Assembly (NCBI RefSeq): GCF_002305895.1 | Contig: NZ_CP022203.1 | Location: 4,504,501 to 4,568,500 of the forward strand | DNA from: Corallococcus macrosporus DSM 14697 | Lineage (GTDB): Bacteria > Myxococcota > Myxococcia > Myxococcales > Myxococcaceae | DNA length: 64,000 nt | Direction of reading: 5' to 3' | Part shown: positions 1 to 7,951 of the stretch, piece after piece | Numbering within the stretch: the first letter of the stretch is position 1 | How the letters are laid out: the number at the start of each line of letters is the position of its first letter | Position numbers and translations under genes: made by a program | Notes under the pieces: model-generated | The model's input: the letters and a program-made list of their open reading frames with translations, nothing else | Database searches by the model: none | Told to the model about the DNA's origin: nothing

Positions 1-397
1 CACCACTCCGCTTCACTCGGCTGCTGCGAAATGGCAGGCCGAAAGTCTCGGGTGCCACGCCCTGTCGTGTGCTCCCAACGCCCCTGCGCCCCACGCGCAT
101 CCGCCGCCGCCCGGTCCTGCAAGCACACCCCAACGCCCACAACCTTCACCCGAGACCTCCGGCTGCCAAGCCTGTCAGGCTCCGCGAGACGGGGCCTTTC
201 CCCGTATCCGTGAGCACGGTGCGGGAGCAAGCAGCATGCCCTTCGGTGGGGGAGGGCAGTCAGAGTGTTTCCGGGCGGTTGCGCACCCTTCGCGTCACCC
301 TGTTGTACAGGGTCGGAAGACGTTGCAGCGCGCCGAGGGGCGAGGCGGTAGATATTCCCGTGCGAGGGCGGACGCTCGCGGGCCGCGCGACGGGGGG
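1..397. other. Non-coding left end of the window
   Basis: I see no convincing gene here. The short reading frames that cross it have no ribosome site and no recognisable protein. The first 170 bases contain a long-range inverted-repeat structure, listed separately. A perfect 6-bp hairpin at 297-313 (ACCCTG/CAGGGT, loop TTGTA) and another at 189-205 (ACGGGG/CCCCGT) are present, but neither is followed by a T run. The rest is the region downstream of the minus-strand TPR gene. Confidence 0.55.
33..167. ncRNA. Candidate structured RNA, rod-like fold, family unknown
   Basis: Distant segments pair in nested order. GGCAG at 33-37 pairs with CTGCC at 163-167, CCG at 39-41 with CGG at 160-162, and GTCTCGGGTG at 45-54 perfectly with CACCCGAGAC at 147-156. 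GTGTGCT at 67-73 pairs with AGCACAC at 122-128, and TGCGC/GCGCA at 85-89/95-99 closes an apical hairpin. This gives one rod with internal loops, about 135 nt long. The strand cannot be decided because the fold is possible both ways and neither side has a clear terminator. A 6S-like RNA has this general shape, but I recognise no 6S, SRP, tmRNA, RNase P or riboswitch consensus. Confidence 0.35.
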
Positions 398-1141
398 CTA
401 GCGTCGGGTGTTGAACTGCATGCGGCGGCCACCCATGGGCGGCATGACCGGCGGCGGCGCCTCGAGCCCGAACTGCCACCACATGGGCTCGTACGGCTTC
501 ATCTTCAGCCGCTTGTCGTTCTGGAGCTGCGCCAGGCTGCCCTTGAGCTTCTCGTCCTTGGGGTTCTCCTCCACGCCCCGGGCGAGCACGCGCAGCGCGC
601 CTTCCTTGTCCTTGTTCTGCAGCAGGCACCAGGCATAGGCCGCCCAGACGATGGACTCCTTCTTGCCGCTCTTGGTGGCGGACTCGAACGCCTTCTTCAT
701 GGCGTCGAAGTCCTTGCGCTGGAAGTACAGGGCGCCCTCCATGGCCTTGGCCATGTAGTTGCGGGTGCTGCCCTTGGCGAAGGCGGCCTTGGCGCCCTCG
801 TGGTCCTTCACCATGTACTTCAACATGCCGATCTGCGAGTGCAGCTCCGGACCGACCAGGAACTGCCACTTGTCGTAGACCAGCCCCTGCTCCAGCGTCT
901 TCACGGCCCGGTCCACCCGCGCCTGGGCGTCCTTCTGGCTGGAGGGCTGGGACTGGAGATCCTTCTGGACCACCGTCATCAGGGCCTGGACGCGGCTGGC
1001 CACCCTGCGGGCGAGCACGACGTAGGCGCCAACGAGGGCCAGGATTCCGGGGACGAGCCCTGCCCAGATGGAGAAGCCGGCGACCTTCACGAGGAGCGCG
1101 ACGGCGATTCCCACACCGAGGGAGATGAGAAGGTTGTACAT
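398..1141 (-). CDS. Tetratricopeptide-like inner-membrane protein
   Basis: The 247-residue protein starts with two hydrophobic segments (about residues 3-20 and 25-45, ending in VVLARR) that should anchor it in the inner membrane. Residues 60-215 then form a helical, Ala/Lys-rich region with TPR-like pairs, for example around GAKAAFAKGS, YFQRKDFDAMKKAFE and AWCLLQNKDKEGALRVLARG. The end is basic and Met/Pro-rich. TPR proteins are usually scaffolds, but no partner is visible and the gene stands alone upstream of a divergent tRNA-Leu. The start ATG sits at 1139-1141. Function unknown. Confidence 0.8.
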   Translation of the reverse strand: MYNLLISLGVGIAVALLVKVAGFSIWAGLVPGILALVGAYVVLARRVASRVQALMTVVQKDLQSQPSSQKDAQARVDRAVKTLEQGLVYDKWQFLVGPELHSQIGMLKYMVKDHEGAKAAFAKGSTRNYMAKAMEGALYFQRKDFDAMKKAFESATKSGKKESIVWAAYAWCLLQNKDKEGALRVLARGVEENPKDEKLKGSLAQLQNDKRLKMKPYEPMWWQFGLEAPPPVMPPMGGRRMQFNTRR

Positions 1142-1237
1142 GGGGGGCCCCTCTTAGCGATGTGCGTGGACCACCGCAATCTTCGGATGCACTTGGCATC
1201 AACTCGCGGTATACGTCTGCCCGTCGCGACAGCAGGG

Positions 1238-1323
1238 GGCCCTCTGTCGAAATTGGTAGACGAGGCGGACTCAAAATCCGCTGCGGCTGACCCCGCGTCC
1301 CGGTTCGAGTCCGGGGAGGGCCA
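1238..1323 (+). tRNA. tRNA-Leu (anticodon CAA)
   Basis: An 86-nt class II tRNA. The acceptor stem GGCCCTC (1238-1244) pairs perfectly with GAGGGCC (1316-1322), followed by discriminator A at 1323. The anticodon stem GCGGA/TCCGC encloses loop CTCAAAA, giving anticodon CAA, which reads UUG. The long variable arm expected of tRNA-Leu follows, then a T arm with GGTTCGAGTCC. The CCA end is not encoded. No convincing -10/-35 pair was found upstream; TTGGCA and TATACG at 1193-1215 are only 11 nt apart. Confidence 0.96.
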
Positions 1324-1424
1324 TATCCGAAGGGCAGGACCGGCGAGGTCGTCTTGCGCTGGACGCGCCCGGTCCTGATAAAGGACAGGCTCCAGCAGGT
1401 AGGGGCGGCGGAGGTCCCCCGGTA

Positions 1425-2099
1425 ATGAGGGTGTTGCTGGTCGAGGACGACGCGAGCCTTCGGGAAGGCATGGGCGAGCTCATCTCCGAGCTGGCGGAGG
1501 TCCATGCGGTCAGCACCGGAGAGGATGCCGTCGCCGCGCTCCAGGCGGAGCGTTTCGTCCTGGTCATCACCGACCTGCGCATCTCGGGCGGTGAGCAGGG
1601 AGGCCGCACCGTCGTGGAGGCGGCGCGCCAGCGTCAGCAGCCGGTGGCGGTGGTCAGCGCGGCGACGCCGGAGGAGGTCACCCAGGCCGTCCTGCCCCAC
1701 GTGGCGGACGCCATCCTCCTCAAGCCCTTCCAGATCGACGACATCGTCGCGCTGGTCGAGCGCTTCATCGCGCTGCGTCAGGACGTGGAGCGTCTGGCCA
1801 CCCAGGGGGGCCGCCCGCCCGCGAGCGCCTGGTCGTCTCAAGGCACCCATGTGCGGCTCGCGCGCGAGCCCGAGCCGCCCACGGTGTGGGTGTCCTTGAC
1901 GGCCGGGGCGGACGTTGACTGGACGTTCCACCCCACGTCCGAGGGCGCGGGCGTCCAGGTGGTCGGAGGCTCCCTGCAGGTGGAGGGCGTGACGTACGCC
2001 GCGCCCGAGTCGCTCTTCCTGGGGGCGGGGCAGCGGCCTCGGGTGCGCAGCCCGGAAGGCTGTCTGGCGGTGGTCGTGGGACTGAAAGGGCAGGGCTGA
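1425..2099 (+). CDS. Response regulator receiver protein with C-terminal cupin-like domain
   Basis: Residues 1-120 form a CheY-type receiver: the acidic pocket EDD follows MRVLLV, the phosphoacceptor is the Asp in VITDLRI, the signalling Ser/Thr is in VVSAATP, and the conserved Lys is in LLKPF. No HTH, HD-GYP or kinase domain follows. Instead the last ~75 residues (from DVDWTFHPTSEG to LAVVVGLKG) look like one small cupin/beta-barrel fold, which I infer from the alternating hydrophobic pattern and the Gly turns. GGAGG at 1410-1414 supports the ATG. The next gene begins 5 nt after the stop, so the two are probably co-transcribed. The partner kinase is not in the window. Confidence 0.85.
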   Translation: MRVLLVEDDASLREGMGELISELAEVHAVSTGEDAVAALQAERFVLVITDLRISGGEQGGRTVVEAARQRQQPVAVVSAATPEEVTQAVLPHVADAILLKPFQIDDIVALVERFIALRQDVERLATQGGRPPASAWSSQGTHVRLAREPEPPTVWVSLTAGADVDWTFHPTSEGAGVQVVGGSLQVEGVTYAAPESLFLGAGQRPRVRSPEGCLAVVVGLKGQG

Positions 2100-2104
2100 A
2101 GCAC

Positions 2105-3488
2105 GTGGATTCCGTCTGGCCGGTAACGCCCGTGGACCCGGAGCGCCTGGGCCGTCCGTCCCGGCGTGGCGCGACGGCGGCGCTGGAGGCGCACATCGCC
2201 GTGCTTCGCGGCGAGCCGCTGAAGGCCGCGCTCGCCAATTCCCTGCGTGAGGCCAATGGCCTGGGGGGGGCAGGAGCGCCGCTTCGCCGCCATGGCGGTG
2301 CGCGAGCTGTCCCGGCACCAGCGGCTGCTGGACCTGGCGGCCCGGCTGCTGGGGCACACCATGGGGAAGGTGGGGCTGACGGAGGACCAGGCGCTGGTCC
2401 GTTACGCCCTCTGGCGCCGCATCTTCTGTGGTGAGGGGTGGACCCGCATCGGCCCCGAGGTGCGGCTGCCGGGCCCGGTGCGGCCGCGCACCATCAAGGA
2501 CGATCTGCTCCAGGGCGTCGTGGAGGCGCCCCTGCCGGAAGCGCCGCTGCCGGAGTCCACGGCCGAGCGGCTGGCCATCCGCTACTCCTTCCCCAACTGG
2601 CTGGTGCAGCGGCTGGCGCAGGCGTACCCGGAGGCGCGGTTGGAGGGGCTGCTGGCGTCGCTCGACGAGGAGCCGTCGCTTCACTTCCGCGCGCGGCCCC
2701 CGGGGACGCGGGACGCGGTGCTCGCGGCGCTGAGGGAGGAGGGCGTCAACGCGGAGCCGGTGCTCGCGGCGCCGGACGCGGTGCGGGTGACGGACTCCAG
2801 CCACCGCGTCTTCGAGACGCGGGTGATGAAGTCCGGCCGGCTCCAGGTGCAGGACGTGGGCAGCCAGCTCATCTCCGAGATGTGCCGTCCCAAGGGGGGC
2901 TCGCTGGAGGGCTTCACCGTCGCGGACGTGTGCGCGGGCGCGGGCGGCAAGACGCTGGCGCTGGCGGACTTCGTCGGGCCCCGGGGCAAGGTGCTGGCGG
3001 GAGACCGTTCCCGGCGCCGGCTGGCCGAGGCGCGTGAGCGCGTGCGCCACTTCTCGCTCCGGCAGGTCGCCTTCCCGCATCCGCTCCCGCTGTCCGACGC
3101 GGACGTCCTCCTGATTGACGCGCCATGCAGCGGCACGGGCTCCCTGGCGCGCGAGCCGGATCAGAAGTGGAAGCTGACGGCGCAGGAAATCACCAGGTAC
3201 CAGGCCACGCAGTCCGAGCTGCTGGAAGAGGTCTCACGCCAGGCGAAGCCGGGCGCACTCATCGTCTATGCGACCTGCTCGGTGATGCCCGAGGAGGACG
3301 AGGCGGTGGTGGAGGCCTTCCTGGCGAAGCACCCGGACTTCACGCTGGAGCCGGTGGAGGACGTCCTCGGCGCGGAGCGGGCGGCGCTCGCCGCGCAGGG
3401 CCCCTATCTGAAGGCGTTGCCTCCCAAGGTGCCCGGGGGAGGCTTCTTCGCGGCGCGGCTGCGGAGGACCGGGGCGGGGCCGGGTTGA
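2105..3488 (+). CDS. RsmB/NOP2/Sun-type RNA (cytosine-5) methyltransferase, apparent frameshift
   Basis: A SAM-dependent RNA m5C methyltransferase. The SAM site is DVCAGAGGKT, motif IV is DAPCSGTG and motif VI, with the catalytic Cys, is YATCSV. An N-terminal NusB-like region precedes the catalytic domain. The reading frame that opens at GTG 2105 carries a plausible N-terminus ending in LREANGLGG, but it continues into a dead frame after a run of eight G at 2263-2270. The frame opening at ATG 2247 continues with QERRFAAMAVRELS and carries the enzyme to 3488. Seven G would join the two cleanly. So the gene is either frameshifted, slippage-controlled, or misread in the homopolymer. If 2247 is the real start, the protein is 413 aa and lacks about 50 residues. 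Confidence 0.85.
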
Positions 3489-3544
3489 CAGGCTCTGAAA
3501 GCACACGCTACGCAATCGTTGATTTCTCAAGGAGTGTGACTGAC

Positions 3545-3946
3545 TTGGCGGCCGACTCGAAGCAGTCCGAGGTGGTGAAGCAGATCAACGAGGCCTTCCA
3601 AGCCGCGCAGGACCGGTTGGCCCAGCTCCGCGAGGCCGTGGAGCGCAACACGGACCTGGCCCGGGCGAACGCGCGGGCCACCGTGTTGAAGGATCAGAAG
3701 GAGAAGGCGCTCAAGGAGCTGGGGGAGGCCGTCTGGCGCCAGGTCCAGAGGGGCCGGCTGGAGCTCCCGTCGGGCTTCGGCGCCGCGCTCGAGGCGGTGG
3801 AGGCAGCGGAGCAGGCGGTCGAGGCCTCCGCGCGCGAGCTCACCGACCTCCTCCGGGAAGGGGAAGAGGTGGCGCAGCGGTTGAACGAACAAAAAAACGC
3901 ACCGAGGCCCCAAAGAGTTCTGGTGCCTGGGGCGAAGAAACGGTAG
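3545..3946 (+). CDS. Coiled-coil protein of unknown function
   Basis: About 133 residues, almost entirely charged helix with heptad-like spacing (KQINEAFQAAQDRLAQLREA, then LKDQKEKALKELGEAVWRQV and a second helix from AALEAVEAAEQ). It ends in a basic tail, VPGAKKR. No signal peptide or membrane segment. The start is probably TTG 3545: AAGGAG at 3529-3534 lies 10 nt upstream, whereas the alternative GTG 3536 would leave only 1 nt of spacing. It follows the RNA methyltransferase by 56 nt and is followed by tRNA genes. A soluble scaffold or adaptor is possible, but the sequence does not identify it. Confidence 0.7.
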   Translation: MAADSKQSEVVKQINEAFQAAQDRLAQLREAVERNTDLARANARATVLKDQKEKALKELGEAVWRQVQRGRLELPSGFGAALEAVEAAEQAVEASARELTDLLREGEEVAQRLNEQKNAPRPQRVLVPGAKKR

Positions 3947-4001
3947 AAGGCACCCACTTCGCCGGTCGGGCCGCTCCCCAAAGCGGCTCAGCAGTAAAGA
4001 C

Positions 4002-4074
<73 letters not shown>

Positions 4075-4087
4075 CTCTGAAGTGAAG

Positions 4088-4119
4088 AGGCCCGCCAGGG
4101 AGACCTGGTGGGCCTTTTT
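4088..4119 (+). terminator. Intrinsic terminator after tRNA-Ala copy 1
   Basis: A 12-bp stem, AGGCCCGCCAGG/CCTGGTGGGCCT (one G:U pair), with tetraloop GAGA is followed directly by TTTTT. It lies 13 nt after the tRNA. Confidence 0.92.
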
Positions 4120-4164
4120 GTTGAAGTCGGGCCGCTCCCCAAAGCGGCCCAGCAGCAAGCAGCC

Positions 4165-4237
<73 letters not shown>

Positions 4238-4250
4238 CTCTGAAGTGAAG

Positions 4251-4282
4251 AGGCCCGCCAGGGAGACCTGGCGGGCCTTTTT
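4251..4282 (+). terminator. Intrinsic terminator after tRNA-Ala copy 2
   Basis: A 12-bp perfect stem, AGGCCCGCCAGG/CCTGGCGGGCCT, with loop GAGA and a following TTTTT. It also lies just past the 3' end of the convergent aldolase gene. Confidence 0.92.
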
Positions 4283-4299
4283 GTCTTCCGCCGCGGCGC

Positions 4300-5223
4300 C
4301 TACGCCTTGCCGGCGAAGACGGCCATCACGTCCTTGAGGAGCTTGATGGACTCCTCGTGCGGACGCTGGAAGGCGTTGCGGCCCATGATGGAGCCGAAGC
4401 CGCCACCGGCGTTGATCTGCTTGATCTCCTCCAGGAGGGCGTCGGTGCCCTTGGCCTCGCCGCCGGAGAAGATGACGATGCGCTTGCCGTTGAAGGCGGA
4501 GCGGACGACCTCGCGGACGCGGTCCGCCAGCGTCTTGGTGGCGATGCCGGCCTTCTCGAAGGCCTTCTTGGCCTCGGCCTGCTCGATGTGGTCCTGCGGC
4601 GGCTTCACCTTGATGACGTGGGCGCCGAGCTGGGCGCTGATCTGCGCCGCGTACGCCACCACGTCGATGCCCGTCTCACCCTCCTTGGACAGGTTGCCGC
4701 GGGGGTAGGCCCAGAGGACGGTGGGCAGGCCGTAGGACTTGGCCTCGGCGATGATGTCGCGGAGGTCCTCGTACTGCTCGTTGCGCGCGCCGGAGCCCGG
4801 GTAGATGGTGTAGCCGACGGCGGTGCAGCCCAGGCGGACGGCGTCCTTCACGGAGCTCGTCACCGCGGACATGGGGTTGGCCACCTTGGCCAGGGTGTCG
4901 GAGTTGTTGACCTTGAGGATGAGGGGAATCTCACCCGCGTACTTGCCGGCCACGGCCTCCAGGAAGCCCAGCGGCGCCGCGTAGGCGTTGCAGCCCGACT
5001 CGATGGCCAGCTTGATGTGGTACTCCGGGTCATACCCGGCGGGGTTCGGACCGAAGGAGCGGGCCGGGCCGTGCTCGAAGCCCTGGTCCACCGGGAGGAT
5101 GACGAGCTTGCCCGTGCCGGCCAGCGTGCCGGTGTTCAGCAGCCGGGCCAGGTTGGTCAGCGTGCCGGGGTTGTCGGACGGGTACCACGACAGGATCTGC
5201 TTGACGCGATCGGTATGGGGCAT
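4300..5223 (-). CDS. Class I fructose-bisphosphate aldolase (FbaB/DhnA type)
   Basis: A cytosolic aldolase of glycolysis and gluconeogenesis that cleaves fructose 1,6-bisphosphate through a Schiff base. The 307-residue protein matches the archaeal-type/FbaB family: LVILPVDQGFEHGP near residues 40-53, the Schiff-base lysine region HVIKVKPP at about 202-209, and the phosphate-binding ends IFSGGEAKG and GGGFGSIMGRNAFQR. ATG 5223 (MPHTDRV) has AGAGGA just upstream; the longer frame from 5268 has no such site and adds residues that are not family-like. It is convergent with the tRNA-Ala units and divergent from the TolC-like gene. Confidence 0.93.
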   Translation of the reverse strand: MPHTDRVKQILSWYPSDNPGTLTNLARLLNTGTLAGTGKLVILPVDQGFEHGPARSFGPNPAGYDPEYHIKLAIESGCNAYAAPLGFLEAVAGKYAGEIPLILKVNNSDTLAKVANPMSAVTSSVKDAVRLGCTAVGYTIYPGSGARNEQYEDLRDIIAEAKSYGLPTVLWAYPRGNLSKEGETGIDVVAYAAQISAQLGAHVIKVKPPQDHIEQAEAKKAFEKAGIATKTLADRVREVVRSAFNGKRIVIFSGGEAKGTDALLEEIKQINAGGGFGSIMGRNAFQRPHEESIKLLKDVMAVFAGKA

Positions 5224-5447
5224 GTGTGGGGATCCTCTGTCTCGGGAACAGGGCGCAATCTGCTGCATGCGTCACGTCCCACCAACTCCTTTTCACGCGC
5301 GAGTGTCACGGGTTCCACGACAGGACGCCTCCCCATGCCTTCCGGCCCGCGATTGGGACGAACAACACCGGTGACGGCTCGCTGGCGAACGGACATGCTG
5401 CGCCGCCGTGGGGTTCTCGGATATGGGGAGCCGCACAAGGCGGGTTG

Positions 5448-7229
5448 ATGCGCGGACACCTGGATCATGGCGTGACAATGGCGCTGGCGCTCGCGGCGGG
5501 AGTGGCCGCCGCGCAGCTCACCCCCGGCTCGGTGGGGACGGGGAGCGGCCCCTCGACCAGCCCCGGCGGCACCCCGGGCACGGCCGCCCCATCGCCGACG
5601 CCGGGCACCTCGCCTTCGCCTGGCGCACCCGAAACGGTGACGCCCGACGCGGTGACGCCCGGCTCGGACGCGCCCGCGGCAGTCCCCGGCACGGGGAGCC
5701 CGGGTGGCACGCGGCCCACGCCTCGGGTGGGCACCGGCGGTCCGGACCTGCCGCCGGGACCGCCGCCCATGGCGCCCAGCTCCATCGAACAGACGCCTGG
5801 CGCCAATGGAGGCGGCCCGGCCATCTCCCCCGCGCCCGCCGTGGCGCCCGGCCAGGAGGCGGAGAGCGCGAAGGACACGGTGGCGGACGCGCCTGACTCG
5901 GACGCGAAGCAGCCCGCGCGCCCGGCGCCCCTGACGTTGGCGCGGCTGGTGGCGCGCGCCCGTGAGACGGACTCCCGGGTGGAGGAGGCCAGCGCGGAGC
6001 TGCGCAAGTTCCACGCGCTCTACCAACAGGCGAAGTGGGCCTGGTTCCCCAAGTTCGAAATCACCGTGGGCGCGGGAGGCCCCATCCCCGAGGCCCGCAA
6101 CGACGGGCTGGGCGGCCCGCCCACGACGGAGGCCTCGTTGGAGGGCGACCTCAACTTCGGCCGCGTCGGCGTGACGGTGTTCTCCACCGGCAACGCGGTG
6201 CTGCCGCTCTACACGTTCGGCAAGCTGACGGCGCTGGAGAAGGCCGGCGCGCAGGGGCCGGTGGTGGGCGCCGCGCTGCGGGAGCGCATGCGCGACGAGG
6301 TCGGCTTCCAGGCCGCGCAGGCGTACTTTGGCTACCAGCTCGCGCGAAGCGGCCTGCAGCAGATTGAGGAGGTGGCCAGGCGGCTGGAGGACGCGGCCGG
6401 GCGCATCGACCGGCTGTTGAAGGAGGACTCCGCGCAGGTGTCCGCCGTGGACTCGTACAAGGTCCGCTTCTTCCGGGAGCTGGTGGAGGCGCGCAAGGCG
6501 GAGGCCCTGCAGGGCCGTCAGCTCGCGCTCGCCGCCATCGGCCTGCTGGCCAACGCCGGCCCGGAGGAGCCCGTGGCGGTGGTGGAGGAGGACCTGGAGC
6601 TGGAGGAGGACGTGCCGGTGCCCAGCCTGGAGCAGGCGCTGGCGCGGGCGGAGCAGGCCCGGCCCGAGCTGACCGCCATCGCCGCGGGCATCATCGCGCG
6701 GGAGCACGAGGTCTTCATCCGCGAGCGGAGCTACTTCCCGGACCTGGGGCTCGCCGGCTTCTATGACGTGCGCTTCACCACCAGCGCCACGCGGCAGCGC
6801 AGCCCCTTCGCCTTCGACCCGTACAACGACCGCTCCGCCGGCGTGGGCCTGGTGATGCGGGGGACGTTCGACATCCCCATCAAGGATGCCCAGTTGGAGC
6901 AGGCCCGCGCGGAGCTGGACAAGCTGCGCGCGCAGGAGAAGCAGATCCGCGCGGGCATCCGGCTGGAGGTCACCAAGGTGCACGGCGAGCTGGTGGCCGC
7001 CTGGAGCCGCGCCCGCTCCTTCGGCGAGGCGGAGCGCAGCGCGCGCCGGTGGGTGACGGCCGCCTTCACCGCGTTCGACCTGGGAACCGGTGACACGCGT
7101 GACCTGGTGGACGCTTTCACGGCCTATGCCCAGGCTTCAGGTGACAAAGGCAAGAGCTGGCACGACGTTCGGGTGGGCATGGCCGCCCTCGCGCGGGTTA
7201 CCGGGGCGCCGCTGACCCCGGGTGAATAA
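5448..7229 (+). CDS. TolC-family outer-membrane protein with long Pro/Gly/Thr-rich N-terminal linker
   Basis: A secreted 593-residue protein. The signal peptide ends near AAGVAAAQ. Residues 25-160 are a low-complexity stretch rich in Pro, Gly, Thr and Ala. From about 165 (LTLARLVARARETDSRVEEA) two outer-membrane-factor repeats of long helices and beta segments follow, typical of TolC/OEP. Such proteins form trimeric outer-membrane channels for exporters, but no adaptor (HlyD/MFP) is nearby. AAGG lies 7 nt before ATG 5448, so the upstream extension to 5226 is rejected. The next gene, an MlaC-like protein, follows 52 nt later on the same strand, so the two may share a transcript. Confidence 0.88.
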   Translation: MRGHLDHGVTMALALAAGVAAAQLTPGSVGTGSGPSTSPGGTPGTAAPSPTPGTSPSPGAPETVTPDAVTPGSDAPAAVPGTGSPGGTRPTPRVGTGGPDLPPGPPPMAPSSIEQTPGANGGGPAISPAPAVAPGQEAESAKDTVADAPDSDAKQPARPAPLTLARLVARARETDSRVEEASAELRKFHALYQQAKWAWFPKFEITVGAGGPIPEARNDGLGGPPTTEASLEGDLNFGRVGVTVFSTGNAVLPLYTFGKLTALEKAGAQGPVVGAALRERMRDEVGFQAAQAYFGYQLARSGLQQIEEVARRLEDAAGRIDRLLKEDSAQVSAVDSYKVRFFRELVEARKAEALQGRQLALAAIGLLANAGPEEPVAVVEEDLELEEDVPVPSLEQALARAEQARPELTAIAAGIIAREHEVFIRERSYFPDLGLAGFYDVRFTTSATRQRSPFAFDPYNDRSAGVGLVMRGTFDIPIKDAQLEQARAELDKLRAQEKQIRAGIRLEVTKVHGELVAAWSRARSFGEAERSARRWVTAAFTAFDLGTGDTRDLVDAFTAYAQASGDKGKSWHDVRVGMAALARVTGAPLTPGE

Positions 7230-7281
7230 CCATGCGCTCACCACTGTCTTCCCTACCGTCCTTTCACTCGGAGCCCATGGA

Positions 7282-7887
7282 ATGATTGCTTCCCTGCTTG
7301 CCGCCACCTTGCTCGCCGCCGCGCCCGGCCCGCTGACGGTCGTCAAATCCGGGAACGCCGACGTACAGAAGGCCGCCAACGCGCCCGGCGCCACCGCGCA
7401 GTCGCTCGCCAGCGTCGTGGAGAAGTTCGTCGACTTCGAGGAGCTGGCGAAGCGTGCGCTGGGTGACAAGGCCTGGGCCGACCTCAAGCCCGCGCAGCGC
7501 AAGGAGTTCACCGACACGATGACGGGCCTCCTGCGCGCGTCCTACGCCCAGAAGGCCCTGGGGCAGGCGCAGGCCCAGGTGAAGTACGGCGAGGAGGGCG
7601 TGGACGGGAACGAGGCCACCGTGGGCACCACCGTGAAGGTGAAGAAGGACGCCATCCCCGTCGACTACCGCCTGTACCGCACGTCGGCGACCGGGCCGTG
7701 GCGCATCTACGACGTCGTCACCGACGAGGTGTCCCTGGTGGACACGTACAAGGGGCAGTTCCGCAAGCTGCTCGCCGACAAGGGCTTCGACGGCCTGCTC
7801 TCCACGCTGAAGAGCAAGCGGGCGCAGCTCGAAAAGGAGAACGCGGCGTCGGCGCAGAAGAGCGCCGGGCAGACGGCCGTGCCCTGA
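7282..7887 (+). CDS. MlaC/Ttg2D-family periplasmic lipid carrier protein
   Basis: A secreted 201-residue protein of the MlaC (Ttg2D, HpnM) family. A short signal peptide (MIASLLAATLLAA) is followed by the family pattern ASVVEKFVDFEELAKRALG, the LKPAQRKEFTDTM helix and a beta region ending WRIYDVVTDEVSLVDTYKG. Family members carry phospholipids, or hopanoids in the HpnM case, across the periplasm. GGAG at 7270-7273 supports ATG 7282. The rest of an Mla system (MlaD, MlaE, MlaF) is absent, while an HpnN-like transporter and ceramide genes are close, so a non-phospholipid cargo is possible. Confidence 0.85.
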   Translation: MIASLLAATLLAAAPGPLTVVKSGNADVQKAANAPGATAQSLASVVEKFVDFEELAKRALGDKAWADLKPAQRKEFTDTMTGLLRASYAQKALGQAQAQVKYGEEGVDGNEATVGTTVKVKKDAIPVDYRLYRTSATGPWRIYDVVTDEVSLVDTYKGQFRKLLADKGFDGLLSTLKSKRAQLEKENAASAQKSAGQTAVP

Positions 7888-7911
7888 CGCGGACAGACGG
7901 CGCCACCGTCC

Positions 7912-7943
7912 AGGCCGGGGTGCCCGCGCGGGCGCCTCGGCCT
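7912..7943. terminator. Hairpin between convergent genes, probable terminator
   Basis: A 14-bp stem (7912-7925 with 7930-7943, two G:U pairs) and loop GCGC sits between the stop codons of the MlaC-like gene and the facing SDR gene. There is no T run, so termination strength is uncertain. Confidence 0.5.
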
Positions 7944-7951
7944 TCGTGCTT

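Noticed and set aside
1193-1215. TTGGCA/TATACG as a tRNA-Leu promoter
   Set aside because: The spacing of 11 nt is too short for a sigma-70 promoter.
69-1378. Plus-strand frames at 69-401 and 236-1378 as genes
   Set aside because: No ribosome site or domain. The second runs antisense to the TPR gene and through the tRNA-Leu.
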